This document shows positions 21,160-29,534 of a DNA stretch of 64,000 nucleotides, piece after piece (within the stretch, counting starts at the first letter, position 1; each line of letters opens with the position of its first letter). Position numbers and translations under genes: made by a program. The stretch covers positions 176,765 to 240,764 of the forward strand of contig NZ_LIPF01000001.1 of the NCBI RefSeq assembly GCF_001905385.1. The letters are read 5' to 3'. A model generated the notes under the pieces. The model did no database searches and was not told the origin of the DNA. It saw only the letters and a program-made list of their open reading frames with translations. The stretch comes from Streptomyces sp. CB02414 (GTDB taxonomy: Bacteria; Actinomycetota; Actinomycetes; Streptomycetales; Streptomycetaceae).

Positions 21160-21738
21160 TTACAGGACCGGCAGGATCGCCGGCATCAGGTCCTGGAAGG
21201 TGCGGCCGTTGGCCGGGGAGCCGATGGCGGTCATCGACCAGCCCTGCCCCACCCGGTGCACCTTCGCCATGATCTGGGCCGTGAAGGCGCCGCCGCCGGC
21301 CAGCGTGTAGCGGGCGAGCTCCTGCCCGTTGGTCTCGTCGACCAGGCGGCAGAACGCGTTCTGCACTTCCTGGAAGGTCTGGCCCGTGAAGGAGTTCACG
21401 GTGAAGACGATCTGGTCGATGTGGACCGGAACGCGCTGCAGGTCGACGAGGATCGCCTCGTCGTCACCGCCCTGGCCGACGCCGCCGACGAGGTTGTCCC
21501 CGGTGTGGCGCACCGAGCCGTCGTCGCTCACGAGGTGGCGGAAGAAGACGACGTCCACGGGCTGCTTGTCCGCGAACAGGACGGCGGAGGCGTCCAGGTC
21601 GATCTCCCGCGTGCGGGAACCGAACAGGCCGCGCCGGGGAGCCGCCTGCCAGCCGAGACCCATGCGCACCGACGTCAGGCTGCCGCCGTCGTCCTTCTGC
21701 AGACTGATGGCCTGACCCTTGGTCATATTGACGGTCAC
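21160..21738 (-). CDS. terD: TerD-family stress protein
   Basis: The 192-aa protein is a full TerD domain. The acidic Ca2+-binding segments are visible as REIDLDASAVLF and GGDDEAILVDLQ, followed by the conserved VFTVNSFTGQTFQEVQNAFCRL and ELARYTL. TerD proteins bind Ca2+ and belong to stress and tellurite-resistance systems, and in Streptomyces they affect differentiation. The GTG at 21738 has GAGAGGGG eight bases upstream; an ATG at 21726 is the alternative. A RecA_NDp-type promoter lies about 57 bp upstream, which would make this operon DNA-damage responsive. Confidence 0.95.
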   Translation of the reverse strand: MTVNMTKGQAISLQKDDGGSLTSVRMGLGWQAAPRRGLFGSRTREIDLDASAVLFADKQPVDVVFFRHLVSDDGSVRHTGDNLVGGVGQGGDDEAILVDLQRVPVHIDQIVFTVNSFTGQTFQEVQNAFCRLVDETNGQELARYTLAGGGAFTAQIMAKVHRVGQGWSMTAIGSPANGRTFQDLMPAILPVL

Positions 21739-21794
21739 GCGCTGATCCCCTCTCGAGCTGTCCCCTGTTGCCGCGGCGCCCGCGGTTGACCAGA

Positions 21795-21817
21795 ACCCTA
21801 CGCAGGGGCACTGACAG
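21795..21817 (-). promoter_or_regulatory. terD damage-type promoter (RecA_NDp/PafBC)
   Basis: On the minus strand CTGTCAGTG (21817-21809), 8 nt, TAGGGT (21800-21795). Only the first base differs from the consensus TTGTC(A/G)GTG-N8-TAnnnT. Transcription should start near 21788 and give a leader of about 50 nt with a ribosome-binding site. The element is outside the uvrB terminator stem. Confidence 0.75.
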
Positions 21818-21820
21818 CGC

Positions 21821-21877
21821 CCCACCCAGGACCGCACTTTGTGTCGGTCTTGCAACACAGTGCGTGCCCGGGTGGGC
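21821..21877 (-). terminator. Imperfect hairpin after uvrB
   Basis: CCACCC, CGCACT and TGTG segments pair in order with CACA, AGTGCG-like and GGGTGG segments across a loop near 21845-21855. This gives a long stem with small bulges directly after the uvrB stop. It separates uvrB from the terD promoter. Confidence 0.55.
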
Positions 21878-21879
21878 CG

Positions 21880-24024
21880 TCAGGCCAGGCCTGCCTCCTT
21901 CATCTGGCGCAGCTCCTTCTTCATCTCGGAGACCTCGTCGCGCAGCCGGGCCGCGATCTCGAACTGGAGGTCCGCGGCGGCGGCCCGCATACGGGTGGTG
22001 AGGTCCTCGATCTGTGCGGCCAGCTCGGCCGCCGGACGGTCGGTCACCGGCGTCTCCTTGGCCTTCCCCCTGCCCTTGGCCGCCTTGCCGCCGGTTGCCG
22101 CCTCGCCGCCGAGGGAGGGGACGGGGGCCTTGGCTCCCTTGCCCTCCTTGACCTGCCGATAGCCCGAGCCGAGCAGTTGCTCGGTGTCGATGTCCTCGCG
22201 GGCGATCTGCGCGACGATGTCGTTGATCTTCTTGCGGAGGGGCTGCGGGTCGATACCGTTCGCCTGGTTGAACGCGACCTGCTTCTCGCGGCGGCGGTTG
22301 GTCTCGTCGATCGCCTTCTCCATCGCCGGCGTGATCTTGTCGGCGTACATGTGGACCTGGCCCGACACATTGCGCGCGGCACGGCCGATGGTCTGGATCA
22401 ACGAGGTGCCGGAGCGCAGGAAGCCCTCCTTGTCGGCGTCCAGGATCGCCACCAGGGAGACCTCCGGCAGGTCGAGGCCCTCCCTGAGCAGGTTGATGCC
22501 GACCAGGACGTCGTACTCGCCGGCGCGCAGCTCACGCAGCAGCTCGACGCGGCGCAGGGTGTCGACGTCGCTGTGCAGGTAGCGGACCTGGATGCCGAGC
22601 TCCAGGAAGTAGTCGGTGAGGTCCTCGGCCATCTTCTTGGTGAGCGTGGTGACCAGGACGCGCTCGTCCTTCTCGGTCCGCGTGCGGATCTCGTGCACCA
22701 GGTCGTCGATCTGGCCCTCGGTGGGCTTGACGACGACCTCCGGGTCGACGAGGCCCGTGGGGCGGATGATCTGCTCGACGGCGCCGTCCGAACGGGAGAG
22801 CTCGTAGGCGCCCGGGGTGGCCGACAGGTACACGGTCTGCCCGATGCGCTCCTGGAACTCCTCCCACTTCAGCGGGCGGTTGTCGAGGGCGGAGGGCAGC
22901 CGGAAGCCGTGGTCGACCAGGGTCCGCTTGCGGGAGGCGTCGCCCTCGTACATGGCGCCGATCTGCGGCACGGTGACGTGCGACTCGTCGATGACGAGGA
23001 GGAAGTCGTCCGGGAAGTAGTCCAGCAGGGTGTTCGGCGGGGAGCCGGGCGAGCGGCCGTCGAAGTGCATCGAGTAGTTCTCCACGCCGGAGCAGGAGCC
23101 GATCTGGCGGAGCATCTCGATGTCGTACGTGGTGCGCATCCGCAGCCGCTGCGCCTCCAGGAGCCTGCCCTGCTTCTCCAGCTCGGTCAGGCGCTCGGCG
23201 AGCTCCTTCTCGATGTCGTTGACGGCCCGCTCCAGGCGCTCGGGGCCCGCGACGTAGTGGGAGGCCGGGAAGACGTAGAGCTGCTGGTCGTCGCTGATGA
23301 TCTCGCCGGTGACCGGGTGGAGGGTGGACAGGGCCTCGATCTCGTCGCCGAACATCTCGATGCGGACGGCGAGCTCCTCGTAGACCGGGAAGATCTCGAT
23401 GGTGTCGCCGCGCACCCGGAAGGTGCCGCGGGTGAAGGCCATGTCGTTGCGCGTGTACTGGATGTCCACGAAGCGGCGCAGCAGCTCGTCCCGGTCGTAC
23501 TCCTCGCCGACCCGGAGGGGGACCATGCGGTCCACGTACTCCTGCGGGGTGCCGAGGCCGTAGATGCAGGAGACGGAGGCGACCACGACGACGTCACGGC
23601 GGGTGAGCAGCGAGTTGGTCGCGGAGTGGCGCAGCCGCTCCACCTCCTCGTTGATCGAGGAGTCCTTCTCGATGTAGGTGTCCGACTGGGGGACGTAGGC
23701 CTCGGGCTGGTAGTAGTCGTAGTACGAGACGAAGTATTCGACGGCGTTGTTCGGCAGGAGCTCGCGGAACTCGTTCGCCAGCTGGGCGGCCAGGGTCTTG
23801 TTCGGCGCCATCACGAGGGTGGGGCGCTGGAGCTTCTCGATCATCCACGCGGTGGTGGCGGACTTGCCGGTGCCGGTGGCGCCGAGCAGGACGACGTCCT
23901 TCTCGCCCGCCTGGACACGCCGCGCCAGCTCGGCGATGGCCGCCGGCTGGTCGCCGTTGGGCTGGTAGGGGCTGACGACCTCGAAGGGCGCCACCGTGCG
24001 TTCGATCTGGGAAACGGGCCGCAT
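21880..24024 (-). CDS. uvrB: Excinuclease ABC subunit B
   Basis: UvrB is the helicase-like subunit that receives damage from UvrA and recruits UvrC. The 714-aa protein has Walker [14 protein letters not shown] (about 46-58), the DNA-gripping beta-hairpin region [17 protein letters not shown] (about 105-125), DESH near 352, the helicase motif [10 protein letters not shown], and a C-terminal UVR domain for UvrC. A Gly/Lys-rich linker precedes the UVR motif. The ATG is 7 nt after the TACCGT box, so the mRNA is likely leaderless. A longer frame exists upstream but would run through the promoter. Confidence 0.97.
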   Translation of the reverse strand: MRPVSQIERTVAPFEVVSPYQPNGDQPAAIAELARRVQAGEKDVVLLGATGTGKSATTAWMIEKLQRPTLVMAPNKTLAAQLANEFRELLPNNAVEYFVSYYDYYQPEAYVPQSDTYIEKDSSINEEVERLRHSATNSLLTRRDVVVVASVSCIYGLGTPQEYVDRMVPLRVGEEYDRDELLRRFVDIQYTRNDMAFTRGTFRVRGDTIEIFPVYEELAVRIEMFGDEIEALSTLHPVTGEIISDDQQLYVFPASHYVAGPERLERAVNDIEKELAERLTELEKQGRLLEAQRLRMRTTYDIEMLRQIGSCSGVENYSMHFDGRSPGSPPNTLLDYFPDDFLLVIDESHVTVPQIGAMYEGDASRKRTLVDHGFRLPSALDNRPLKWEEFQERIGQTVYLSATPGAYELSRSDGAVEQIIRPTGLVDPEVVVKPTEGQIDDLVHEIRTRTEKDERVLVTTLTKKMAEDLTDYFLELGIQVRYLHSDVDTLRRVELLRELRAGEYDVLVGINLLREGLDLPEVSLVAILDADKEGFLRSGTSLIQTIGRAARNVSGQVHMYADKITPAMEKAIDETNRRREKQVAFNQANGIDPQPLRKKINDIVAQIAREDIDTEQLLGSGYRQVKEGKGAKAPVPSLGGEAATGGKAAKGRGKAKETPVTDRPAAELAAQIEDLTTRMRAAAADLQFEIAARLRDEVSEMKKELRQMKEAGLA

Positions 24025-24031
24025 GGGTTCC

Positions 24032-24054
24032 ACGGTACGGCCACCCACTGACAA
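24032..24054 (-). promoter_or_regulatory. uvrB damage-inducible promoter (RecA_NDp/PafBC)
   Basis: On the minus strand TTGTCAGTG (24054-24046), 8 nt, TACCGT (24037-24032), then 7 nt and the uvrB ATG. It is a full match to the RecA-independent damage promoter and sets the leaderless start. Confidence 0.88.
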
Positions 24055-24064
24055 CCGGCCCGGA

Positions 24065-24943
24065 TCAGCGGTTCTGCGGGGTGCGGGAGCGGCGGTGCGC
24101 GAGGGGGCGGCGGGTGCGGAGCGCGGGACGGTGCGCCGGGCGGGGGACCGTGCGCGGGGCCGCGGAGTGGGCGGGGATGCCGGGCTTCCGCTCGACGGGG
24201 ACCCCGGCGGGCTTCCCCGTGACCATCAGCGGATCGAACATCACCACCACGGCGGCGAGGAGGAGGAAGGCGAGGGGGCCGATCAGCATCGGGGCGAGCA
24301 GTTCGGCGGGCGACCCGCCGGTGCCGGGGTCGGACGTACCGTGGACGTGGACCTCCAGGGCGGCCATGCCGGTGTAGTGCATGCCGGTGACGGCCAGCCC
24401 CATGACGAGGCTGGCTCCGACGCTCCACAGGAAGCCCCGGACCTGTCCGGCCGCCCACAGGGCGGCGGTAGCGGCGGCCATGGCTATGACGACGGACACG
24501 GCCACGGTGAAGTTGTTGTAAGTCAGCTGCCCGTCCAGGCGCATGCCCGCCATGCCCAGGTAGTGCATCGAGGCGATACCCAGGCCGGTGATGGTGCCGC
24601 CGGTGAACAGGGCCGTTCCCCGCGCCCCCCGGTAGCCGACGATGAAGACGCCCACGCCCACCATGACGATGGCGACGGCCAGGCTGGCGAAGGTCATCAG
24701 CCAGTCGTAGCGGACCGGCGTGTGTTCGATCGTGAACCCCATCATCGCGATGAAGTGCATGGTCCAGATTCCGGAGCCGATCGCCGCCGAGCCGAGGGCG
24801 AGCCATCCGGGACGCCAGGAGCGGGTGACCCGCAGGGATCTGGTGGTGCAGCGCAGCCCGAGGGCACCGCCGAGGCAGGCCATGAGGTAGGCCACCAGCG
24901 GTGTGACCAGTCCGTAACTGAATCCGTCGACCGTGCCTTGCAT
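24065..24943 (-). CDS. MHYT-domain membrane sensor protein
   Basis: The 292-aa protein has seven membrane segments with three MHYT repeats, seen as [20 protein letters not shown] and [10 protein letters not shown]. In the family these His/Met clusters are thought to bind copper or sense a gas such as O2, CO or NO. No GGDEF, EAL, kinase or other output domain follows; the C-terminus is a short Arg/Pro-rich cytosolic tail. The ATG has GGAAGG ten bases upstream. Its stop is only about 10 bp from the uvrB promoter element. Confidence 0.9.
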   Translation of the reverse strand: MQGTVDGFSYGLVTPLVAYLMACLGGALGLRCTTRSLRVTRSWRPGWLALGSAAIGSGIWTMHFIAMMGFTIEHTPVRYDWLMTFASLAVAIVMVGVGVFIVGYRGARGTALFTGGTITGLGIASMHYLGMAGMRLDGQLTYNNFTVAVSVVIAMAAATAALWAAGQVRGFLWSVGASLVMGLAVTGMHYTGMAALEVHVHGTSDPGTGGSPAELLAPMLIGPLAFLLLAAVVVMFDPLMVTGKPAGVPVERKPGIPAHSAAPRTVPRPAHRPALRTRRPLAHRRSRTPQNR

Positions 24944-25043
24944 CTGCGGCCGCCCTTCCGCGTTCCTGCTGCCCGGATACACCCCGGATTGTCCCGATGT
25001 ACACCCCCTCCCAGAGCCGAATGAACGGCCAGGGTCGAGGCAG

Positions 25044-25072
25044 AGAGTATGACGCCCACCGGAATGGTCGAA
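25044..25072 (-). promoter_or_regulatory. Candidate promoter of the MHYT gene
   Basis: On the minus strand TTCGAC (25072-25067), a 17-bp spacer and TACTCT (25049-25044). Immediately upstream is a perfect 6-bp inverted repeat, GATTCT-N7-AGAATC (25074-25092), a possible operator. Confidence 0.5.
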
Positions 25073-25233
25073 CGATTCTCCTGCAAAGAATCACGGCCCT
25101 GCCCCACTTGTGCCGCCCCGGTGAGCGGAGTTGAGCATCTCCATTCAGCCCGCGGCCACTCCGCACCCCTCTTCCGTTGACTCTCTGATGTCACAGTGAT
25201 GCTGTCCGTGATCGCTCGACGCGAGGAGCACGC

Positions 25234-26142
25234 ATGTACGCACGCGCAGTCGCCGTGACGACCACCGCGTTCCTGGGGGTCGCCCTGCTGACTCCCCTCT
25301 CCCACGCCCGGGCCCCCCAGAGCGGTGAGGACGACGGGCCCGTGGTCGTCGCCCACCGGGGCGCTTCGGGGTACGCGCCGGAGAACACGCTGGCCGCCGT
25401 GGACCGGGCCGCCGAGCTGGGCATCCGCTGGGTCGAGAACGACGTCCAGCGCACCAGGGACGGCGAACTCGTGGTCCTCCACGACGACAGCCTGCGGCGC
25501 ACGACCGACGTGGAGGAGGTCTTCCCCGACCGCTCTCCGTGGAAGGTGAAGGACTTCACCGCCGCGGAGATCGCCAGGCTGGACGCGGGGAGCTGGTTCG
25601 GTCCCGAGTACGCGGGCGCGCGCGTGCCGACGCTGGAGCAGTACGTGGAGCGGGTGGAGGACAACCACCAGAAACTGCTCCTGGAGCTGAAGAATCCGGA
25701 GCTGTACCCGGGCATCGAGGAGCAGACCCTCAAGGTGCTCGCCAACGAGGGCTGGCTCGACCGGCGGCACGTGGCGGGCCGGCTGGTCGTGCAGAGCTTC
25801 AGCGCGGACAGCGTCCGGACCGTCCACGAGCTCAAGCCGGCCGTCAAGACCGGATTCCTCGGCACGCCGTCCGTGTCGGACCTGCCCGAGTACGCGGAGT
25901 TCGCCGACCAGATCAACCCCTCGCACGGCTCGCTCTCCATGAGCTACGTCTCCTCGGTCCACGCGTTCACGGGACCGCACGGCCGTCCGCTGGAGGTCCT
26001 CACCTGGACGGTCGACGACGCGGCCACCGCCCGGCGGGTCGCCGGGTACGACGTCGACGGCATCATCACCAACAAACCCGACGTGGTGCGCGAGGCCGTG
26101 GGTGAGGACGAGGACCGGGGCGGTCTCCTCACCGGTTGGTGA
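25234..26142 (+). CDS. glpQ: Secreted glycerophosphodiester phosphodiesterase
   Basis: The 302-aa enzyme hydrolyses glycerophosphodiesters to glycerol-3-phosphate and alcohol. Residues 1-27 form a Sec signal peptide. Catalytic and metal residues of the GDPD TIM barrel are visible: HRG at 41-43, EN at 50-51, the acidic pair in WVENDVQ (69 and 71) and H83 in VVLHDDSLRRTT. The second half includes LLLELKNPE and the end VDGIITNKP. GCGAGGAGC precedes the ATG. It likely scavenges phosphate or glycerol from lipid or teichoic-acid debris outside the cell. Confidence 0.93.
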   Translation: MYARAVAVTTTAFLGVALLTPLSHARAPQSGEDDGPVVVAHRGASGYAPENTLAAVDRAAELGIRWVENDVQRTRDGELVVLHDDSLRRTTDVEEVFPDRSPWKVKDFTAAEIARLDAGSWFGPEYAGARVPTLEQYVERVEDNHQKLLLELKNPELYPGIEEQTLKVLANEGWLDRRHVAGRLVVQSFSADSVRTVHELKPAVKTGFLGTPSVSDLPEYAEFADQINPSHGSLSMSYVSSVHAFTGPHGRPLEVLTWTVDDAATARRVAGYDVDGIITNKPDVVREAVGEDEDRGGLLTGW

Positions 26143-26146
26143 CCCG

Positions 26147-26169
26147 TTGTCAGTGGCCGGCTTTACCGT
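26147..26169 (+). promoter_or_regulatory. ogt damage-inducible promoter (RecA_NDp/PafBC)
   Basis: TTGTCAGTG (26147-26155), 8 nt, TACCGT (26164-26169), then 7 nt and the ogt ATG at 26177. It begins 5 bp after the glpQ stop. It is identical to the uvrB element in both boxes. Confidence 0.88.
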
Positions 26170-26176
26170 TGGGCGC

Positions 26177-26731
26177 ATGGACAGCAATGGGCAGTACGAG
26201 CAGCGGATCGTGTGGACCGTCGTCGACACCGGCATCGGTCCACTGCTGCTGGCCGCCACGCGCGACGGCCTGGTCAACGTCGTGTTCCACGCCACCGGCG
26301 CCGTGCGCGGCAAGGCCCTCGAAAGACTGGCGGCCCGGCTGGGCACGGAGCCCGTCGAGGCGCCCGGCTCCCCTCTGCTGACCGAGGCGATACGGCAGGT
26401 GGAGGCCTACTTCGCGGGTCGGCGTCGTGATTTCGACCTGCCGCTGGACTGGTCGCTGATCTCGGGCTTCAACCGGGAGGTGCTGCGCGCGCTGGCGTCC
26501 GGCGTCCCGTACGGCTCGGTCGTCGGTTACGGCGACCTCGCCGGCCGGGTCGGCCAGCCGGGCGCCGCTCAGGCGGTGGGCACGGCCATGGGGGCCAATC
26601 CGCTGCCGGTCGTGGTGCCGTGCCACCGGGTCGTCGGGAGTGACGGCGGCATCGGCGGGTTCGGGGGCGGCGTGGACACCAAGCGGCAGTTGCTCGCGCT
26701 GGAGGGTGTGCTGCCCGAGCCGCTGTTCTGA
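26177..26731 (+). CDS. ogt: Methylated-DNA--[protein]-cysteine S-methyltransferase
   Basis: The 184-aa protein transfers alkyl groups from O6-alkylguanine to its own cysteine, a suicide repair. The active site PCHRV is at 148-152 (C149), preceded by the DNA-binding helix region around VPYGSVVGYGDLA and the arginine-finger segment PGAAQAVGTAMGANP. It has no Ada-type regulatory domain, so it is of the Ogt/MGMT type. The start is set by the promoter: ATG lies 7 nt after TACCGT with no ribosome-binding site. Confidence 0.95.
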   Translation: MDSNGQYEQRIVWTVVDTGIGPLLLAATRDGLVNVVFHATGAVRGKALERLAARLGTEPVEAPGSPLLTEAIRQVEAYFAGRRRDFDLPLDWSLISGFNREVLRALASGVPYGSVVGYGDLAGRVGQPGAAQAVGTAMGANPLPVVVPCHRVVGSDGGIGGFGGGVDTKRQLLALEGVLPEPLF

Positions 26732-26735
26732 ACGA

Positions 26736-26758
26736 CCGCCCGGCGTGCTGGTGGGCGG
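26736..26758. terminator. Short hairpin between convergent ogt and VOC genes
   Basis: CCGCCC (26736-26741) pairs with GGGCGG (26753-26758) across an 11-nt loop. It is the only structure in the 30-bp gap between the convergent stops and could terminate both. Confidence 0.4.
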
Positions 26759-26761
26759 GGG

Positions 26762-27205
26762 CTACTCGTAGTGCCGCGCCTCGATGATGTTGCCGTCCGG
26801 ATCTCCGAAGTAGAAGCTGCGCTTCGCCAGGCCGCGTGCGCCGTAGGAGTCGTGCGACAGCTCGGACACCGGAACGGACTGCTCCGTCAGGCGGGCGCGG
26901 AGTGCGTCGAAGTCGTGCGGTGACAGGGAGACGCAGATGTGGTTGACGGGGTGGCCCGCGCTCGTGTCGGCGCCGGGGATCATTCGCATCCGGTCCGCCA
27001 TGGAGCGGGGCGCGAGATCGAGGATGGTCTCCTCGTTGAGGCGCACGGAGGGAAAGCTCGCGGTTCCCGCGGCGTACTCGGTGATCCGCAGGGGCTCCGT
27101 CCCCAGGGTCTTCTCGTAGAACCCGGCCGAGGCGACCGGGTCGCGCACCCAGAGGACTATGTGGTCGAGGCGTGTCGTGTGGTCCGTCATGCGCTCAGAC
27201 GTCAT
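26762..27205 (-). CDS. VOC/glyoxalase-fold protein
   Basis: The 147-aa protein has the two-module vicinal-oxygen-chelate fold: LDHIVLWVRDPVASAGFYEKTLG at the N-terminus and NHICVSLSPHDFDALRARL then YFGDPDGNIIEARHY at the C-terminus. Metal-ligand positions (His, His/Glu) are present. Substrate is not predictable. The ATG at 27205 is preceded by GGAGGAAAGGAG; a downstream ATG five codons later has none. Confidence 0.88.
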   Translation of the reverse strand: MTSERMTDHTTRLDHIVLWVRDPVASAGFYEKTLGTEPLRITEYAAGTASFPSVRLNEETILDLAPRSMADRMRMIPGADTSAGHPVNHICVSLSPHDFDALRARLTEQSVPVSELSHDSYGARGLAKRSFYFGDPDGNIIEARHYE

Positions 27206-27347
27206 GCGCCCAGACTCCTTTCCTCCCGGGCGAGCCGCAAGAGGCCGCTCGTGGAGCGGGGAAAGTCCGGCCCGCGCCCGGGTGCGGGTTTGGCCCGCTC
27301 CCGCGCCCGCCAGGGATGAGGAAGGACCGACGACAGGAGGCGGGCGC

Positions 27348-28256
27348 GTGACCCTGGTGGTGTCGGAAGAGGTACGGGCGGCGATCGGCGCGCGGCGCCC
27401 CGTGGTGGCCCTGGAGTCCACGATCATCGCGCACGGGTTGCCACGCCCGCGCAATCTGCGGGTGGCACGGGAACTGGAGGAGGCGGTCAGGGAGGAGGGC
27501 GCGGTACCGGCGACGATCGCCGTGCTGGACGGACGGCCTCACGTCGGCCTGGACAAGCAGCAGTTGGAGCGGGTCGCGAACGAGGACGGCATCCGCAAGC
27601 TGGGCCACCGGGACCTGCCGCTCGCGGTGGCCACCGGCGCGAGCGGAGCGACCACCGTGTCGGCGACCGCCCTGCTGGCGGAGCTGGCCGGGGTGCGGGT
27701 GTTCGCGACCGGCGGTCTCGGCGGCGTGCACCGGGAGTGGACGGCCACCCAGGACGAGTCCGCCGACCTGGGCCTGCTGGCCCGCACCCGGATCACGGTG
27801 GTCTGCGCGGGGGTGAAGTCCATCCTGGACGTACCGGCGACACTGCAGCGGCTGGAGACGCTGGGCGTCGCGGTCGCCGGATACGGTACGGACCGCTTCC
27901 CCGGCTTCTACCTGTCCGACTCGGGACACCCGGTGGACTGGACGCTGGACACCCCGGCACAGGTGGCGGCCGTCATGCGGGCCCAGGACTCGCTGCGCGG
28001 CCCGCGGTCCGCGCTCGTGGTCGCCAACCCCGTTTCCGAGGAGGAGCAACTGGATCCCGCGCTCCACGCGCGGGTGCTCGCCGACGCGCTGCGGGCGTGC
28101 GACGCGGAGGGGATCACGGGCCAGGCGGTCACCCCCTTCCTCCTCGCCCACCTGGTACGGCACACCGACGGGGCCTCATTGGAGGCCAATCTGGCGGCGG
28201 TGCGCGGGAACGTGCGGCTGGCGGCACGCGTCGCGGCGGCCTGGGCCGGGGCATGA
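27348..28256 (+). CDS. psuG: Pseudouridine-5'-phosphate glycosidase
   Basis: PsuG cleaves pseudouridine 5'-phosphate to uracil and ribose 5-phosphate. The 302-aa enzyme shows ALESTIIAHGLPRP with the catalytic glutamate at 23, the TGGLGGVHRE motif, and CAGVKSILDVPATLE-type sequence with the Schiff-base lysine at 157. These correspond to the two catalytic residues of E. coli PsuG. GTG start with AGGAGG seven bases upstream. It overlaps psuK by ATGA, giving a complete two-step pseudouridine salvage operon. Confidence 0.95.
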   Translation: MTLVVSEEVRAAIGARRPVVALESTIIAHGLPRPRNLRVARELEEAVREEGAVPATIAVLDGRPHVGLDKQQLERVANEDGIRKLGHRDLPLAVATGASGATTVSATALLAELAGVRVFATGGLGGVHREWTATQDESADLGLLARTRITVVCAGVKSILDVPATLQRLETLGVAVAGYGTDRFPGFYLSDSGHPVDWTLDTPAQVAAVMRAQDSLRGPRSALVVANPVSEEEQLDPALHARVLADALRACDAEGITGQAVTPFLLAHLVRHTDGASLEANLAAVRGNVRLAARVAAAWAGA

Positions 28257-29173
28257 CCGGGGCGGGACGGGGCGGCGCGCTGCTGGTCGTCGGGGACGTG
28301 GTGACGGACGTCGTCGCCCGGCACCGGGGACCGTTGACCGCCGGCACGGACACGGCCGCCGCGATCCGCCGACTGCCCGGCGGGGCGGGTGCCAACGTGG
28401 CCTGCTGGGCCGCGTACGCCGGGTGCCGGGACGTCCGGCTGCTGGGACGGGTCGGTTCGGACGCGGCGGGCTGGCACCGGCGGGAGCTGACGGCCCACGG
28501 CGTGCGTCCCCATCTGGTCGTCGACTCGAGCGCACCGACGGGGACGGTGATCTGCCTGGTCGACACGGGCGCCGCGGCCGAGCGGACGTTCCTGACGGAC
28601 AGCGGGGCGTCCCTGCGGCTGGACCCCGGTGACTGGTCGGACGCGCTGCTCGACGGTGCCGCCCGGCTGCACCTGTCGGGCTACCTCCTGTTCTCGGAGC
28701 CGAGTCGCGCCCTGGTGCCGGTCGCCCTGGCCGCCGCGCACGCGCGTGGGGTGCCGGTGAGTCTGGACCCGGCGTCGGCGGGGTTCCTCACCGAGCTGGG
28801 CGTCGACCGGTTCCTCGACCTGGTCGAGGGAGTGGGCATCCTGCTCCCCAGCCGTGACGAGGCGTGCCTGCTGACCGGGTTGCCCGACCCGGTCGACGCC
28901 GCGGCGAAGCTGAGCCGGCACGTTCCGTTGGTGATCGTCAAGCAGGGCGCGGAGGGAGCCCTGGTCGCCCGGTCCGGCACCGTGTGCGCGCGGGTCCCCG
29001 CCGTCCCGGCGTCGCCACGGGACAGTACCGGCGCCGGCGACGCCTTCACCGGCGCGTTCCTCGCCGCCCTCCTCACGGGCGCGACACCGGAGGAAGCGGC
29101 CACCGCGGGGTGCCGAGCCGGGGCGAAGGCGGTCGAGCGCGTGGGGGCGAGACCTCCGGGAGCGGTGGGCTGA
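28253..29173 (+). CDS. psuK: PfkB-family kinase, probable pseudouridine kinase
   Basis: The 306-aa protein has the PfkB signatures LPGGAGANVACWAAYAG (about 41-57) and DSTGAGDAFTGAF (about 254-266) with the catalytic aspartate. Its coupling to psuG by a 4-bp overlap makes pseudouridine the likely substrate, phosphorylated at the 5' position. The last 17 codons and the stop lie in a 118-bp segment that is repeated 217 bp downstream. Confidence 0.88.
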   Translation: MTGAGRGGALLVVGDVVTDVVARHRGPLTAGTDTAAAIRRLPGGAGANVACWAAYAGCRDVRLLGRVGSDAAGWHRRELTAHGVRPHLVVDSSAPTGTVICLVDTGAAAERTFLTDSGASLRLDPGDWSDALLDGAARLHLSGYLLFSEPSRALVPVALAAAHARGVPVSLDPASAGFLTELGVDRFLDLVEGVGILLPSRDEACLLTGLPDPVDAAAKLSRHVPLVIVKQGAEGALVARSGTVCARVPAVPASPRDSTGAGDAFTGAFLAALLTGATPEEAATAGCRAGAKAVERVGARPPGAVG

Positions 29174-29455
29174 GGACCGACGGCACGGCCTCGGGCAAGG
29201 GGCTCGCGAGTGGCTTCCGTGGGCCGCCGGCGCGCCCGTGCCCAGCGCATACCGCACCGTCCGGGAAGGCCGGGAGTCCCACGGACCGCTGACGGCTCGC
29301 GGCACACGTCGTACGGGCCTACGACAGCCGCCGACCAGGGCGAAAGCGGTCGAGCGGATAGGGGCCAGACCTCCGGAAGCGGTGGGCTGAGGACCGACGG
29401 CACGGCTCCGGGCAAGGGGCTCGCGAGTGGCTTCCGTGGGCCGCCGGCGCGCCCG
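29121..29455. repeat. Direct duplication of the psuK 3' end (118 bp, 217-bp offset)
   Basis: 29121-29238 and 29338-29455 align over 118 bp with about eight mismatches. Copy 1 contains the psuK C-terminus, stop and following DNA; copy 2 is non-coding. The sequence after each copy is also related but more diverged (for example ACGACAGCCG occurs after both), so the original unit was about 217 bp in tandem. The 360-bp gap to the next gene is made mostly of this duplication. Confidence 0.9.
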
Positions 29456-29534
29456 AACCGTTCAGGAGGGCCCCGTTGACGGCGCACGTCGCATGTGGCC
29501 GACGACAGCCGTCGGCCGGCCCGGGTCCGCTCCC

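Noticed and set aside
24025..24054. Ten-residue upstream extension of UvrB
   Set aside because: It covers the promoter boxes; the ATG at 24024 matches the leaderless layout.
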